From Corynebacterium atypicum (lineage in GTDB: Bacteria; Actinomycetota; Actinomycetes; Mycobacteriales; Mycobacteriaceae), in NCBI RefSeq assembly GCF_000732945.1, contig NZ_CP008944.1, forward strand, positions 372,001 through 436,000: a stretch of DNA of 64,000 nucleotides. Reading direction: 5' to 3'. Shown piece by piece: positions 8,619 to 17,274 of this stretch. Each line of letters opens with the position of its first letter. The stretch's first letter is position 1. A program made the translations under genes and the position numbers. The notes under the pieces were generated by a model that was not told where the DNA came from, did no database searches, and saw only the letters and a list, made by a program, of their open reading frames with translations.

Positions 8619-10256
8619 ATGAACGCTGCACCCATGGGCACCCCCGCATCTGGCACGCACACCGATCCGGCCATCGACGTCGCCCGAGGCGTCGTCGCTG
8701 AACTCGCCGGGGAGATCACAGACGCGGTGGTCTGCCCGGGTTCGCGCAACACGCCGCTGGTCATGGCGCTCATGGCCCGCGAGGACATCCGCGTCCACGT
8801 GCGGATTGACGAGCGCGCCGCGGCCTTCCTCGCCCTCGGCCTCGCCCGGGCCCAGCGCCGGCATGTGGCGGTGTGCATGACCTCCGGTACGGCCGTGGCC
8901 AACTGCCTGCCTGCGCTCGTCGAGGCCTGCCAATCGCACACTCCGCTCGTGGTCCTGTCCGCGGACCGCCCGCAGCGCCTGCACGGAACGGGAGCCTCGC
9001 AGACGATCACCCAAAACGGGCTGTTCGCCGCCTACGTCGAGACCCTCCAGGTCGACGCGGCCGCGGCAGCGACAGACCCGGAGCGCGGTGTTCGGGCCTG
9101 GCTGCGCGCGCACCCGCAGGCGCACATCAACGTTGCTCTGGACCAGCCACTCGTACCAGACGCCCCGCTGGGCCGGGTCGCCGCCCCGCGTACTACCGCG
9201 CCTCGTCCGGTCAACGCCTTCGTAGACCACGGCGAGGTGGCCGTGGACTTAAGCCTGGACACCGTGGTCATCGCCGGAGATGAGGCCTGGGAGGTTCCCG
9301 GCCTCGAAGAGGTACCAACGATCGCCGAGCCGAGCGCCCCCGCGCCGCTCAACCCGGTGCACCCCCTGGCCGCCGATCAGCTCCACCCGCAGCAAGTGAT
9401 CGTCGTCGGACATCCCACGCTGGATCGCCGCGTGATGGCGCTAGCCGCAGGCCAGACGATGCCGCCCGGCGGGGAAGTGATCGTACTCAGCCGGACTGAG
9501 CAGCTCACCGACCCGCAGCGGGCGGCCAGCCGGGTGGGAAGCCGCGTTGCCGTCACCGGCGCGGTGCGAAGAGGCTGGTTGCGCCGCTGCGAAGACACCA
9601 GTCAGCGCGCTGCGGAGACGGTGCGCGACGTCCTGCGCGATCCGGAGATGGGGATCACGGGACTGCACGTGGCGGCCGCGGTGGCCGATACCCTGGCGGA
9701 GGGAGACGCGGTATTTGCCGCGGCGTCCAACCCGGTGCGCGACCTCAGCTGGGTGGGTCTGCCGCTTGGGGGCAACCCCACCTTCACCCCGCGCGGGGCA
9801 GCCGGCATCGACGGCACGATCTCCCAGGCAATCGGGGTGGCGTTGGCCCGCGACGCGGAGAGCCCGGATCTGCCCACGGCGCCGAGAACAATCGCGCTGG
9901 TGGGCGACCTGGCGTTCCTCCACGACTGTGGGGGCCTGCTCATCGGTCCGGCCGAGCGGCGCCCGGAGAACCTCACCATCGTGGTGGCTAACGATGACGG
10001 CGGTGGCATCTTCGCCGGCCTTGAGATCGGCGACCCCGTGCACAGTGACGTATTCGAGCGCGCAGTCGCCACCCCGCATGGGGCGCGACTCGGCCAGCTG
10101 TGCGCGGGCTTCGGGGTGGAGCACAGCCGGGTGGATAACCTTGAAGACCTTGTTTCGGCCCTGATGGACGCCCACCAGCATCCCCGCTTCCATGTGCTTG
10201 AGGTGGCCACGACCCGGGCGAGCAGGAGGCGGCTGGGCCAGGCGGTGCGGCCGTGA
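8619..10256 (+). CDS. menD: 2-succinyl-5-enolpyruvyl-6-hydroxy-3-cyclohexene-1-carboxylate synthase
   Basis: MenD is the thiamine-diphosphate enzyme that joins isochorismate and 2-oxoglutarate, the first committed step of menaquinone synthesis. The 545-residue protein has AVVCPGSRNTPLVMAL and VRIDERAAAFLALGLAR (the cofactor-activating Glu), then VAVCMTSGTAVANCLPALVEA. The ThDP/Mg block is LVGDLAFLHDCGGLL with VVANDDGGGIF (about 430-465). Start ATG 8619. Its TGA overlaps the GTG of the next gene by four bases, so the two are translationally coupled. Confidence 0.95.
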   Translation: MNAAPMGTPASGTHTDPAIDVARGVVAELAGEITDAVVCPGSRNTPLVMALMAREDIRVHVRIDERAAAFLALGLARAQRRHVAVCMTSGTAVANCLPALVEACQSHTPLVVLSADRPQRLHGTGASQTITQNGLFAAYVETLQVDAAAAATDPERGVRAWLRAHPQAHINVALDQPLVPDAPLGRVAAPRTTAPRPVNAFVDHGEVAVDLSLDTVVIAGDEAWEVPGLEEVPTIAEPSAPAPLNPVHPLAADQLHPQQVIVVGHPTLDRRVMALAAGQTMPPGGEVIVLSRTEQLTDPQRAASRVGSRVAVTGAVRRGWLRRCEDTSQRAAETVRDVLRDPEMGITGLHVAAAVADTLAEGDAVFAAASNPVRDLSWVGLPLGGNPTFTPRGAAGIDGTISQAIGVALARDAESPDLPTAPRTIALVGDLAFLHDCGGLLIGPAERRPENLTIVVANDDGGGIFAGLEIGDPVHSDVFERAVATPHGARLGQLCAGFGVEHSRVDNLEDLVSALMDAHQHPRFHVLEVATTRASRRRLGQAVRP

Positions 10257-10657
10257 ACGTGGTGCGCCGGCGGCTGCGTCAGGCCGTGGCGGTGGTCTAC
10301 GCCATGGGGTGCTTGGGGTGCGCGGCCATGGTCATCGGACCGGCCATGAACGATCACGTGATCGCCGACGGCCAAGGGCGTGCGCTAGCCCAGGTGCTTT
10401 CGGTGGGTTGGCGGCGCACGATTGTCGAGTTCCAGGACGCCGAGGGGCTTTATCACACGCCACCGCAGGGCGTGGCCTATCCCAGCGGGCTCGACGAGGG
10501 CCAGCGGGTGTGGGTGGAGTACGCCGTTTCTGACCCGGAGCTGGTGAAGGTCTCGGGCCGTAGGTGGACGCTGGCGATCATCCCGGCATTATCGACGTGG
10601 GTGGTGGTGACGGTGGCAGCAGCGGGGGCGTGGTGGCTGATCGGACGGTTTTCCTAA
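10253..10657 (+). CDS. DUF3592-like two-helix membrane protein
   Basis: 134 residues, GTG start overlapping the end of menD (GTGA). An N-terminal helix (about residues 11-30) and a C-terminal helix (about 107-130) flank a soluble domain of about 75 residues with RTIVEFQDAEGLYHTPPQG and EGQRVWVEYAVSDPELVKV, the beta-strand pattern of DUF3592 proteins. Its function is unknown. Position and coupling to menD are the same as in other corynebacteria, so a role in the membrane near quinone metabolism is possible but unproven. Confidence 0.75.
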   Translation: MNVVRRRLRQAVAVVYAMGCLGCAAMVIGPAMNDHVIADGQGRALAQVLSVGWRRTIVEFQDAEGLYHTPPQGVAYPSGLDEGQRVWVEYAVSDPELVKVSGRRWTLAIIPALSTWVVVTVAAAGAWWLIGRFS

Positions 10658-10719
10658 ACTTCAACGTGCGTATCCCGTTGAGGTAGTCATTCGTCACATT
10701 GCGCAGGAAGGATGAGGGC

Positions 10720-11883
10720 ATGCGGATCGGAATCGTTGCAGAATCGTTCTTGCCCCACGTCAACGGTGTGACGAACTCGGTTTTACGCGTGCTCGATCAC
10801 CTGGCCGAGCGCGGCCATCAGGCGCTTGTGATCGCCCCCGGAGCCCGGCACCGCCTCGAGGGCGCCGGCGAGTATCGGGGTTTTCCCATCGTCCGGGTGC
10901 CAGCGGTGCACGTCCCGCTGATTAACTCACTTCCGCTCGGAGTGCCCACCGTGGGGCTGTTACGCGCGCTTTCCGGGTTCCGGCCGGACGTGATCCACCT
11001 GGCCAGCCCGTTCGTGCTTGGCGCTGCCGGGGCCTGGGCGGCGCGCCGGCTCGGCGTGCCGGCGGTGGCGGTCTACCAGACCGACGTGGCAGGTTTTGCG
11101 CATCGCTACCACCTGTCGGCGCTTTCGGCAGCTGCTTGGGAGTGGACCCGCGTACTGCACAACTCGTGTGCGCTGACCCTGGCGCCGTCTTCGGCGGCTA
11201 GCCAACAGCTAGCCCGCCACGGTGTGCACCGCATTCAGCGCTGGGGACGTGGGGTGGATACCGAGCTTTTCCACCCGCGGCGCAGGGATGCAGGTCTGCG
11301 GAGGCAGTGGGATACCAGCGGGCGCAAGTTCATCGTGGGCTACGTCGGCCGGCTGGCCGCAGAAAAAGGCGTAGAGCGGTTGCGGGCCCTGAACGGGGTG
11401 CCGGACGTGCAGCTCGTGGTCGTCGGTGACGGCCCGCAACGCGAGCAGCTGCAGGCAGCGCTGCCGCAGGCGGTATTCACCGGTCAGCTCGCCGGGGTGG
11501 AGCTTGCGCGCGCCTACGCCTCGCTGGACCTTTTCGTGCACACCGGGGAGTTCGAAACCTTCTGCCAGACCATCCAGGAGGCGCAGGCCAGCGGGCTGCC
11601 GGTGATAGCCCCCAAGGCGGGTGGGCCCGTCGATTTGCTCGCCGGGTTGCCGCCCAGCGCAGGCCGGCTGCTCGAGGTCGACGGCTTCGAGCGCAACCTT
11701 TTAGCCACGGTTCGTCAGCTGGCAGTTTCCGGCACCGCGGCCCGCGTGCCCGGGATAGTGCGCGAACACGTGCGAGGGCGCACCTGGCCGGCGCAGTGCG
11801 ACAATTTGCTTGGCTTCTACCGGGAGGCAATGACGAATTTCGCCCCGCGCCGGGTGCCGGTGCGGGCGCGCGGGCTAAGCTAG
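10720..11883 (+). CDS. mgtA: GDP-mannose-dependent alpha-mannosyltransferase MgtA-like (GT4)
   Basis: GT-B glycosyltransferase of 387 residues. The N-terminus MRIGIVAESFLPHVNGVTNSV, DVIHLASPFVLG and the C-terminal donor site FVHTGEFETFCQTIQEAQASGLPVIAP (E-x7-E retaining motif) mark family GT4. The gene between menD and menG in C. glutamicum encodes MgtA, which adds mannose to glucuronyl-diacylglycerol in lipomannan-B synthesis; the same context makes that the best call, with PimB/other mannosyltransferases as alternatives. I chose ATG 10720, preceded by AAGGA seven bases away. A TTG 21 bases upstream is in frame but has no ribosome site. Confidence 0.85.
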   Translation: MRIGIVAESFLPHVNGVTNSVLRVLDHLAERGHQALVIAPGARHRLEGAGEYRGFPIVRVPAVHVPLINSLPLGVPTVGLLRALSGFRPDVIHLASPFVLGAAGAWAARRLGVPAVAVYQTDVAGFAHRYHLSALSAAAWEWTRVLHNSCALTLAPSSAASQQLARHGVHRIQRWGRGVDTELFHPRRRDAGLRRQWDTSGRKFIVGYVGRLAAEKGVERLRALNGVPDVQLVVVGDGPQREQLQAALPQAVFTGQLAGVELARAYASLDLFVHTGEFETFCQTIQEAQASGLPVIAPKAGGPVDLLAGLPPSAGRLLEVDGFERNLLATVRQLAVSGTAARVPGIVREHVRGRTWPAQCDNLLGFYREAMTNFAPRRVPVRARGLS

Positions 11884-11889
11884 ATCGAC

Positions 11890-12579
11890 GTGGCTAAGGC
11901 AGATCTGGATAAGTCACCGGTCGACGTCGCCGGGATGTTTGACGCGGTGGGCAAGCGCTACGACGTGACCAACACGGTCCTTTCTTTCGGCCAGGATCGC
12001 TACTGGCGCCGTCGCGCCCGGCAACGGCTGGGATTGCGGCCCGGCGAGAAGGTACTCGACCTCGCCGCCGGCACGGCCGTCTCCACGGTGGAGTTGGCTA
12101 AGTCCGGAGCCTGGTGCGTGGCCTGCGACTTCTCCCAGGGCATGCTTGCCGCAGGTAAGGACCGCGACGTGCCCAAGGTCGTAGGTGATGCGATGCGCTT
12201 GCCCTTTGCAGACGCGACGTTCGACGCGGTGACCATTTCCTATGGGCTGCGCAACGTGCACGATTTCCGCGCCGGCCTGCGCGAGATGGCGCGGGTGACC
12301 AAGCCGGGCGGGCGGCTTCTAGTCAACGAGTTTTCCACGCCCGTTGTGCCGGTATTTAGCACCATCTACAAGGAGTACTTAATGCGCGCGCTGCCGGCGA
12401 TCGCGCGCGCCGTCGCCTCCAACCCGGAGGCGTACGAGTACCTGGCCGAGTCGATTCGCTCCTGGCCGGATCAAGCCCAGCTTGCCTTCGAGATCAACCG
12501 CAACGGGTGGACCGATGCCGGCTGGCAGAACCTCACCTTGGGCATCGTCGCGATCCACTCGGCGGTCAAGCCGGGCTAG
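11890..12579 (+). CDS. menG: Demethylmenaquinone methyltransferase
   Basis: MenG (UbiE-type) methylates demethylmenaquinone to menaquinone using SAM. The 229-residue protein has [24 protein letters not shown], the MenG/UbiE N-terminal signature, motif [17 protein letters not shown], motif post-[22 protein letters not shown] and the family-specific [13 protein letters not shown]. Start GTG 11890, only six bases after mgtA, so the two are probably co-transcribed. The motif AAGTAVST replaces the usual AAGTGxxT, a small change at the SAM loop. Confidence 0.93.
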   Translation: MAKADLDKSPVDVAGMFDAVGKRYDVTNTVLSFGQDRYWRRRARQRLGLRPGEKVLDLAAGTAVSTVELAKSGAWCVACDFSQGMLAAGKDRDVPKVVGDAMRLPFADATFDAVTISYGLRNVHDFRAGLREMARVTKPGGRLLVNEFSTPVVPVFSTIYKEYLMRALPAIARAVASNPEAYEYLAESIRSWPDQAQLAFEINRNGWTDAGWQNLTLGIVAIHSAVKPG

Positions 12580-12622
12580 CGGTGCCGGCGGGTGCGCACA
12601 AGCACCAGGCGCACCAGGCGCC

Positions 12623-13981
12623 TTAACCCCACAGGGGGCGAGAGCGCCGTGCGCGGCGCACGCCGGAGCCGGCGAGCCGCCACAGGCGCGCCACCAGATC
12701 ACGATCGGCTTCGGTGACCAGGTTGCTCATCAGACGCGCCGCCGCGGGCATAAGCACCCGCGCCTGCGGGCCGCTCAGCCCGATCGGCCCCACCAGCGGT
12801 AAGAAACGCGGGTGGGTGAGTGCCCGGGCGAGCGTACGGGCGAGCGCGAAGGCATCCCCGTAGTGCCTGCGCAGAGTTTCCGGCCACGCGCGCTCTATAT
12901 CCCTTTCCCCGGCGGTAATAAGTTCGACGGCCAGCCGTGCGCTTTCGATCGCGTAGTCGATACCCTCCCCATTAAGCGGGTTGACCAGGCAGGCGGCGTC
13001 GCCGATTAGCATCCAGTTGGCCCCCGCAACGCCGCTGACCGCACCACCCATGGGAAGAAGCGCGGAGGTCACCTGCTCCGGCTCGCCCAACCGCCACTCG
13101 GGTGTCTGCTGGCCGGCGTACAGGCGCAGCAACTTCTTCGTATTCACCTTGGCCGGGCGCCGATCAGTAGAAAGCGCGCCACAGCCCAGATTCACTGAAC
13201 CGTCGCCGAGCGGGAAGACCCAGCCGTAGCCTGGCTGCACGGCCCCGGCGGCGTCGCGCAACTCCACGTGAGAGTGAATCCAGGGCTCCCGGGAGTAGGG
13301 AGAAGTGCAGTAGGAGCGGGCAGCGATGCCAAAGACCTCGTCGCGGTGCCAGCGCCGGCCGAGCATACGGCCGACCTCCGAGCGCACCCCGTCGGCCACG
13401 AGCACGTGGCGCGGGCGCACCTGCACCTCAGTGGCGACTAAATCGCCCGCGCGGGCGCGCCGGTTCGCGGCGGCGACAGTGTCGGCTGCGCCGGCATCGG
13501 CCTCGAGCTCGGCGGCTGTGAGCTGCGCGTAGCACTCGGTGCGGTGCAGCGTGGCCCGCGCAATCCTGCCAGCGTCAATCTCCACGTCGCTGACCCGGGT
13601 CGCCTGCCACACCCGGGCGCCGGCACGCAGCGCGGCTGCCGTTATCGCGGCGTCGAGAAGCACGCGCGGGCGAGCTGAGCCCTCCTGGCCGAAGCCGCTC
13701 CGGGGCCAGGGGGACGTCACCGAGCCGCCGAACCCGTGCAGTTTCAGCCCCCGATTGCGATAGGTGCCGAGGACGCCCTCGGCGATCCCTAGCTCCTTAA
13801 GCGCGTGCAGCGCCCGCGGGGTGAGCCCATCCCCGCACGTCTTGTCGCGTGGGAGGCGGGCGGCGTCGACGAGCAGGACGTCCAGGCCGTGGCGCGCAGC
13901 ACTCAAGGCGGCCGCCGATCCCGCTGGCCCGGCTCCGATGACGAGGAGATCTACGCTGAATTCATTGGGCACGCCGCCCAT
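12623..13981 (-). CDS. menJ: Geranylgeranyl-reductase-family FAD oxidoreductase (MenJ-like)
   Basis: 452-residue flavoprotein. The N-terminal FAD motif is DLLVIGAGPAGSAAALSAARHG (about 10-31). PRDKTCGDGLTPRAL follows, and GWVFPLGDGSVNLGCGAL plus MLIGDAACLVNPLNGEGIDYAIESARLA are the second FAD block of the GGR family. In mycobacteria the family member MenJ saturates one isoprene unit of the menaquinone tail; the position beside menG and ispB supports the same role, giving MK-9(H2)-type quinones. Start may be ATG 13981 or the GTG nine bases in. It points towards menG; the two stops are 43 bases apart. Confidence 0.85.
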   Translation of the reverse strand: MGGVPNEFSVDLLVIGAGPAGSAAALSAARHGLDVLLVDAARLPRDKTCGDGLTPRALHALKELGIAEGVLGTYRNRGLKLHGFGGSVTSPWPRSGFGQEGSARPRVLLDAAITAAALRAGARVWQATRVSDVEIDAGRIARATLHRTECYAQLTAAELEADAGAADTVAAANRRARAGDLVATEVQVRPRHVLVADGVRSEVGRMLGRRWHRDEVFGIAARSYCTSPYSREPWIHSHVELRDAAGAVQPGYGWVFPLGDGSVNLGCGALSTDRRPAKVNTKKLLRLYAGQQTPEWRLGEPEQVTSALLPMGGAVSGVAGANWMLIGDAACLVNPLNGEGIDYAIESARLAVELITAGERDIERAWPETLRRHYGDAFALARTLARALTHPRFLPLVGPIGLSGPQARVLMPAAARLMSNLVTEADRDLVARLWRLAGSGVRRARRSRPLWG

Positions 13982-14162
13982 TGTCGCACGCGTATTAAAG
14001 TGATCGATAACGCGCGTGCGGCGCCGGCCGGGTTCGGTGGGCGTCGAGACGATCGCTCGGATACACCTTTAAAAGCGCTGTGAGCTACGGTGTAAACGAA
14101 TGCGAGCCGTGCCCCAAAGCGTGCGGCGTTAGCCTGTGACTATTTGAAGGACACCTGCTTTT

Positions 14163-15179
14163 ATGACCCATGGTGATGGCACCCCGGATGTTGTCTCCGG
14201 AACCCTCTCCTTAGAAGATGAGGCCTTGACCCGGCGGCTCAACGCGGCCATGGCGCAGACCGAGCAGCTGCTCGAGCAGAAGATTTCCGAAGGCGACGAG
14301 ATTGTCACGGACAAAGTCCTGCACCTGGCTCGCGCAGGGGGCAAGCGCTTTAGGCCCATGTTTGCGCTATTGGCCAGCGAGTATGGCCCGCAGCCCATGA
14401 ACCCGGACGTGATCAAGGCGGCCGTGATTGTTGAGATGACGCACCTGGCCACGCTGTATCACGACGACGTGATGGATGAGGCCCAGCGTCGCCGCGGCGT
14501 CGAGTCGGCTAACGCCCGCTGGGGGAACTCGGTGGCCATTCTCGCTGGCGATCACCTGCTGGCGCAGACCTCCGGGCTGATGGCTGACCTCGGCGTGGAT
14601 ACCGTCCGGCACTTCTCCGAAACGTTCGGGGAGCTTGTGACCGGCCAGATGCGCGAGACCGTCGGGCCCCGCGGTGGCGATCCGATCGAGCATTACACCC
14701 AGGTGATCCGCGAGAAGACCGGGGTGCTCATCGCCTCTGCTGGCTACCTCGGCGGCCTGCACGGCGGCGCAACCTCCGCGGAAATCGCTGCGCTTTACGG
14801 CTACGGGCGTGCCATTGGCATGGTCTTCCAGATCGTGGACGACATCATCGACGTGTTTTCTACCCCGGACCAATCAGGAAAGCAGCGCGGCACTGACCTG
14901 CGCGAGGGCGTCTTTACGCTGCCCGTGCTCTACGCGCTCGCCGAAGAAGGCACGATTGCAGACCGGTTGCGGGAGCTTCTCACCGGGCCGATATCCGAAG
15001 ACGCGGAGCTGGCGGAGGCGCTTGACTTGCTGGGGCGCTCGGGCGGGCGGGAGCGTGCCCTGGTCGACGTCCGCGGCTACGTGGATGAGGCGCTCGCATG
15101 CCTGGAAGGGCTGCCGGACGGTCCGGTGACGAGCGCGCTGGCCAAGCTGGCGACGTTTACCGCCCGCCGGGTCGGCTAG
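14163..15179 (+). CDS. ispB: Trans-polyprenyl diphosphate synthase (menaquinone side chain)
   Basis: 338-residue all-alpha prenyltransferase that elongates FPP/GGPP with IPP. The first aspartate-rich motif is in LYHDDVMDEAQRRRG (about 98-112) and the second in QIVDDIIDVFSTPDQSGKQRGTDL (about 222-245). GGKRFRPMFALLASEYG is the IPP-binding block. Position next to menJ and menG suggests it makes the octa- or nonaprenyl tail that MenA uses; product length cannot be read with certainty. ATG at 14163. Confidence 0.9.
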   Translation: MTHGDGTPDVVSGTLSLEDEALTRRLNAAMAQTEQLLEQKISEGDEIVTDKVLHLARAGGKRFRPMFALLASEYGPQPMNPDVIKAAVIVEMTHLATLYHDDVMDEAQRRRGVESANARWGNSVAILAGDHLLAQTSGLMADLGVDTVRHFSETFGELVTGQMRETVGPRGGDPIEHYTQVIREKTGVLIASAGYLGGLHGGATSAEIAALYGYGRAIGMVFQIVDDIIDVFSTPDQSGKQRGTDLREGVFTLPVLYALAEEGTIADRLRELLTGPISEDAELAEALDLLGRSGGRERALVDVRGYVDEALACLEGLPDGPVTSALAKLATFTARRVG

Positions 15180-15277
15180 CCCAGATATGACCCCTGAACA
15201 GCTGGTTTGGTGTTCGATGGGGCTGTGATAGTAGAGTAAATACCCACACTACGGCGCAGCTTGTGTTAGTTGTGTTT

Positions 15278-15362
15278 GCCGGGTTGCCCGAGCGGCCAAA
15301 GGGAGCGGACTGTAAATCCGCCGGCGTTGCCTTCAGAAGTTCGAATCTTCTACCCGGCACCA
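15278..15362 (+). tRNA. tRNA-Tyr (GTA), CCA encoded
   Basis: Acceptor arms GCCGGGT (15278-15284) and ACCCGGC (15352-15358), discriminator A, encoded CCA to 15362. Anticodon GTA at 15312-15314 in loop CTGTAAA. A long variable arm (class II) and the TTCGAAT T-loop are present. Confidence 0.93.
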
Positions 15363-15366
15363 ACCA

Positions 15367-15403
15367 CCCACCGGTTCGAGATTTCTCGAGCCGGTGGGTT
15401 TTT
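15367..15403 (+). terminator. Rho-independent terminator after tRNA-Tyr
   Basis: Perfect 8-bp stem CCCACCGG/CCGGTGGG (15367-15374 with 15391-15398), extended inwards by TCGAGA/TCTCGA, followed by a five-T run. Confidence 0.85.
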
Positions 15404-15531
15404 GCATGCCTATGTGACTACCCTGGGCGGTGTCGCCGAGGCCAGACGGGGAGTGCTAGTGGCCATCCTGCGGAGCGGTCTCTGGGCCCGGCGCAGTAGG
15501 AAACGAAGTAAAGACGTAAGGAGCCAAAACC

Positions 15532-15951
15532 ATGGCAGAGAAGATGGAAAAGCAGTATAGCCAGACGGTGACCTCCACCGGGGCGGGCCGCGACGGCCAC
15601 GTTAAGGGCGAAGGTGGCATCGACTTTGCGGTGACCGCGCCCGGCGGCGATGGGGTGAACCCGGAATCGCTGCTGGCGGCGGCGTGGTCGGCCTGCTTCA
15701 ACGGTGCGCTGCAGAAGACGATGAAGGAGGCCGGCGTGGACGTGTCCAAGCACGCCCCGCAGGTGGACGCTGAGGTGACGCTCAACACCGTGGAAAGCGG
15801 GTTTAGGCTCAGCGGCACCATCACGGCCCGGTTCGCGCACGCAGAGGAACTGGATAACGCCCAGGAGCTGGTGGACAAGGCCGACGCTTTCTGCCCATTT
15901 TCCAAGGCGCTGCGCGGCGACATCGACACCAAGGCTGTGGCCGCAAGTTAA
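15532..15951 (+). CDS. ohr: Organic hydroperoxide resistance protein (Ohr, OsmC superfamily)
   Basis: 139 residues. Ohr reduces organic and fatty-acid hydroperoxides with two redox cysteines. Both are visible: Cys in LLAAAWSACFNGAL (about 51-64) and Cys in DAFCPFSKALRGDI (about 121-134), the second in the Ohr-type xCPxSxAxRG context. The short length and lack of the long OsmC hairpin fit Ohr rather than OsmC. ATG 15532 is preceded by AAGGAG. No OhrR-type regulator is adjacent. The stretch between tRNA-Tyr and the gene shows no other coding signal. Confidence 0.88.
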   Translation: MAEKMEKQYSQTVTSTGAGRDGHVKGEGGIDFAVTAPGGDGVNPESLLAAAWSACFNGALQKTMKEAGVDVSKHAPQVDAEVTLNTVESGFRLSGTITARFAHAEELDNAQELVDKADAFCPFSKALRGDIDTKAVAAS

Positions 15952-16079
15952 CCACTGGAGGCAGTTGTTTACGGGCGATGGCCTGCTGATTTGTGTTCCA
16001 TAGACCGCCCGGGTTAACCTGGGCGAGGCTTCAACGCGAGGCGCCGCGGGAAACCCGGCGCCACAAGTTGCAGGCCGAT

Positions 16080-16152
16080 GCCCCCTTAGCTCAGTCGGCA
16101 GAGCGTTTCCATGGTAAGGAAAAGGTCGACAGTTCGATTCTGTCAGGGGGCT
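16080..16152 (+). tRNA. tRNA-Thr (GGT)
   Basis: Acceptor arms GCCCCCT (16080-16086) and AGGGGGC (16145-16151), discriminator T at 16152. Anticodon loop ATGGTAA reads GGT. T-arm is GACAG/CTGTC around TTCGATT. CCA is not encoded. Confidence 0.93.
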
Positions 16153-16223
16153 CTGTTGTTTGTTCCCGAGCCGCAGCGGAGTGAAGTCGGCGGCGTCCTC
16201 CGGGGGCGGGCAGCCTGAAATAT

Positions 16224-16295
16224 GGCGGTGTAGCTCAGTGGTAGAGCAAGCGACTCATAATCGCTGTGTCGCGAGTTCAATTCTCGCCATCGCTA
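16224..16295 (+). tRNA. tRNA-Met (CAT, elongator type)
   Basis: Acceptor arms GGCGGTG (16224-16230) and CATCGCT (16288-16294) pair with two G-T wobbles. Anticodon CAT at 16256-16258 in loop CTCATAA. The anticodon stem lacks the three G-C pairs typical of the initiator, so elongator is favoured. CCA is not fully encoded. Confidence 0.9.
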
Positions 16296-16303
16296 CCGAT
16301 AGT

Positions 16304-16339
16304 GCGGGCCGGCAGGAGTTTTCCTGCCGGCCCGCTTTT
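16304..16339 (+). terminator. Strong terminator after tRNA-Met
   Basis: A perfect 14-bp stem GCGGGCCGGCAGGA (16304-16317) with TCCTGCCGGCCCGC (16322-16335), loop GTTT, then TTTT. It ends the tRNA-Thr/tRNA-Met unit. Confidence 0.9.
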
Positions 16340-16660
16340 CGTCGCCGCTGCCCCGCGCCCCTCCGCCGCCCCGCCGTCGTACCGCCGCGTTCCGTGCTTC
16401 CCGCGAACGTCGGATGGAGAACACAGATAGAGCTCGCTCGTGGTCGAGAGGAAGCGGGCTTTGCGCCCGACTCTCTCGACCAATAGGCATGGGGAGGTGG
16501 GGTGAAGAGGCGATAAAGAGGGAGAGGCGCGGTGGAAGCGGGCCTGGTGAAGGCTGGTTAGGCTTTTTGCCCCGAGTCTGCTAACCTCGGTCCAGTCGCC
16601 AAGCGCGGCACTCTAGTTGCCGGGGCTGCGCCTATGCAGTCGAGGAGCATCTAAATTCAT
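16340..16660. other. Non-coding gap with a long hairpin
   Basis: No convincing gene here. It holds a 42-base hairpin at 16441-16482: outer arms TGGTCGAGAG/CTCTCGACCA perfect over 10 bp and inner arms CGGGC/GCCCG, with no T run. The left part (16398-16411) contains CCCGCGAACGTCG, which is also found (with A for G) at the start of the large inverted repeat after rpoC. The right part presumably carries the tRNA-Trp promoter. Confidence 0.6.
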
Positions 16661-16736
16661 AGGGGCGTGGCGCAATTGGTAGCGCAACGGTCTCCAAAAC
16701 CGTAGGTTGCAGGTTCGAGTCCTGTCGCCCCTGCCA
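16661..16736 (+). tRNA. tRNA-Trp (CCA), CCA end encoded
   Basis: Acceptor arms AGGGGCG (16661-16667) and CGCCCCT (16726-16732), discriminator G, encoded CCA 16734-16736. Anticodon CCA at 16694-16696 in loop CTCCAAA. T-loop TTCGAGT. It lies just upstream of secE, as in other actinobacteria. Confidence 0.94.
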
Positions 16737-16792
16737 CGAGGCCGGTGCTGGTCGCGCGAGGTATCTCGCCTGCGATCGGCGCCGGCCCTTTC

Positions 16793-16801
16793 TGTTATAG
16801 T
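16793..16801 (+). promoter_or_regulatory. Probable extended -10 promoter of secE-nusG
   Basis: TGTTATAGT is an extended -10 element (TGn plus TATAGT at 16796-16801) 40 bases before the secE start. No good -35 hexamer is seen, as is common for extended -10 promoters in corynebacteria. Confidence 0.45.
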
Positions 16802-16840
16802 CGGATAGTCCACGAATCAAAGCTGCACAGGAGGAACGCC

Positions 16841-17173
16841 GTGAGCGAGGAGCGCGATCGCGAGCACGCCGCAGGTCGGCCGGCTCAGCCGACGGGTAAG
16901 CGGCAGATGCAGGGCTCCGGTCCGGTGTCCACCCAGAGCTACCAGGCTAAGCGGGCTGAGGCGAGTACCGCGGAAGATAAGCCCGGTGGCGGCCCGATGC
17001 ACTATCTGCCCGAGGTGGTCACCGAGATGCGCAAGGTGATCTGGCCTACGGCTCAACAGATGGTCACCTACACCTTGGTGGTCTTCGCCTTCCTGATCAT
17101 CTTGACCGCGCTCGTCGCCGGAGTGGATTTCCTCGCCGGAGCCGGAGTTGAATGGGCGCTGACGAATAATTAA
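16841..17173 (+). CDS. secE: Preprotein translocase subunit SecE
   Basis: SecE clamps SecY in the Sec translocon. The protein is 110 residues: a variable hydrophilic N-terminus, the amphipathic helix [20 protein letters not shown] with the conserved E-x-x-K-V-x-W-P motif, then one membrane helix ([21 protein letters not shown]). Start GTG 16841 is fixed by AGGAGG at 16829-16834. A longer frame running into tRNA-Trp is not used. Followed by nusG after 101 bases. Confidence 0.93.
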   Translation: MSEERDREHAAGRPAQPTGKRQMQGSGPVSTQSYQAKRAEASTAEDKPGGGPMHYLPEVVTEMRKVIWPTAQQMVTYTLVVFAFLIILTALVAGVDFLAGAGVEWALTNN

Positions 17174-17274
17174 GATCTCGTACTTAGAGAAAGCTATTCC
17201 CGCCGCTCCCGCAATCGCTGGGGGAGGGCGGGATAAATTTTTGGCCAGGACAAGCCATTAGAGGAGCACACGCA

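Noticed and set aside
16546..16568. GGTTAGGCT resembling half of a DtxR box
   Set aside because: Only one half-site matches (about 9 of 19) and the neighbouring gene is a tRNA, with no iron link.
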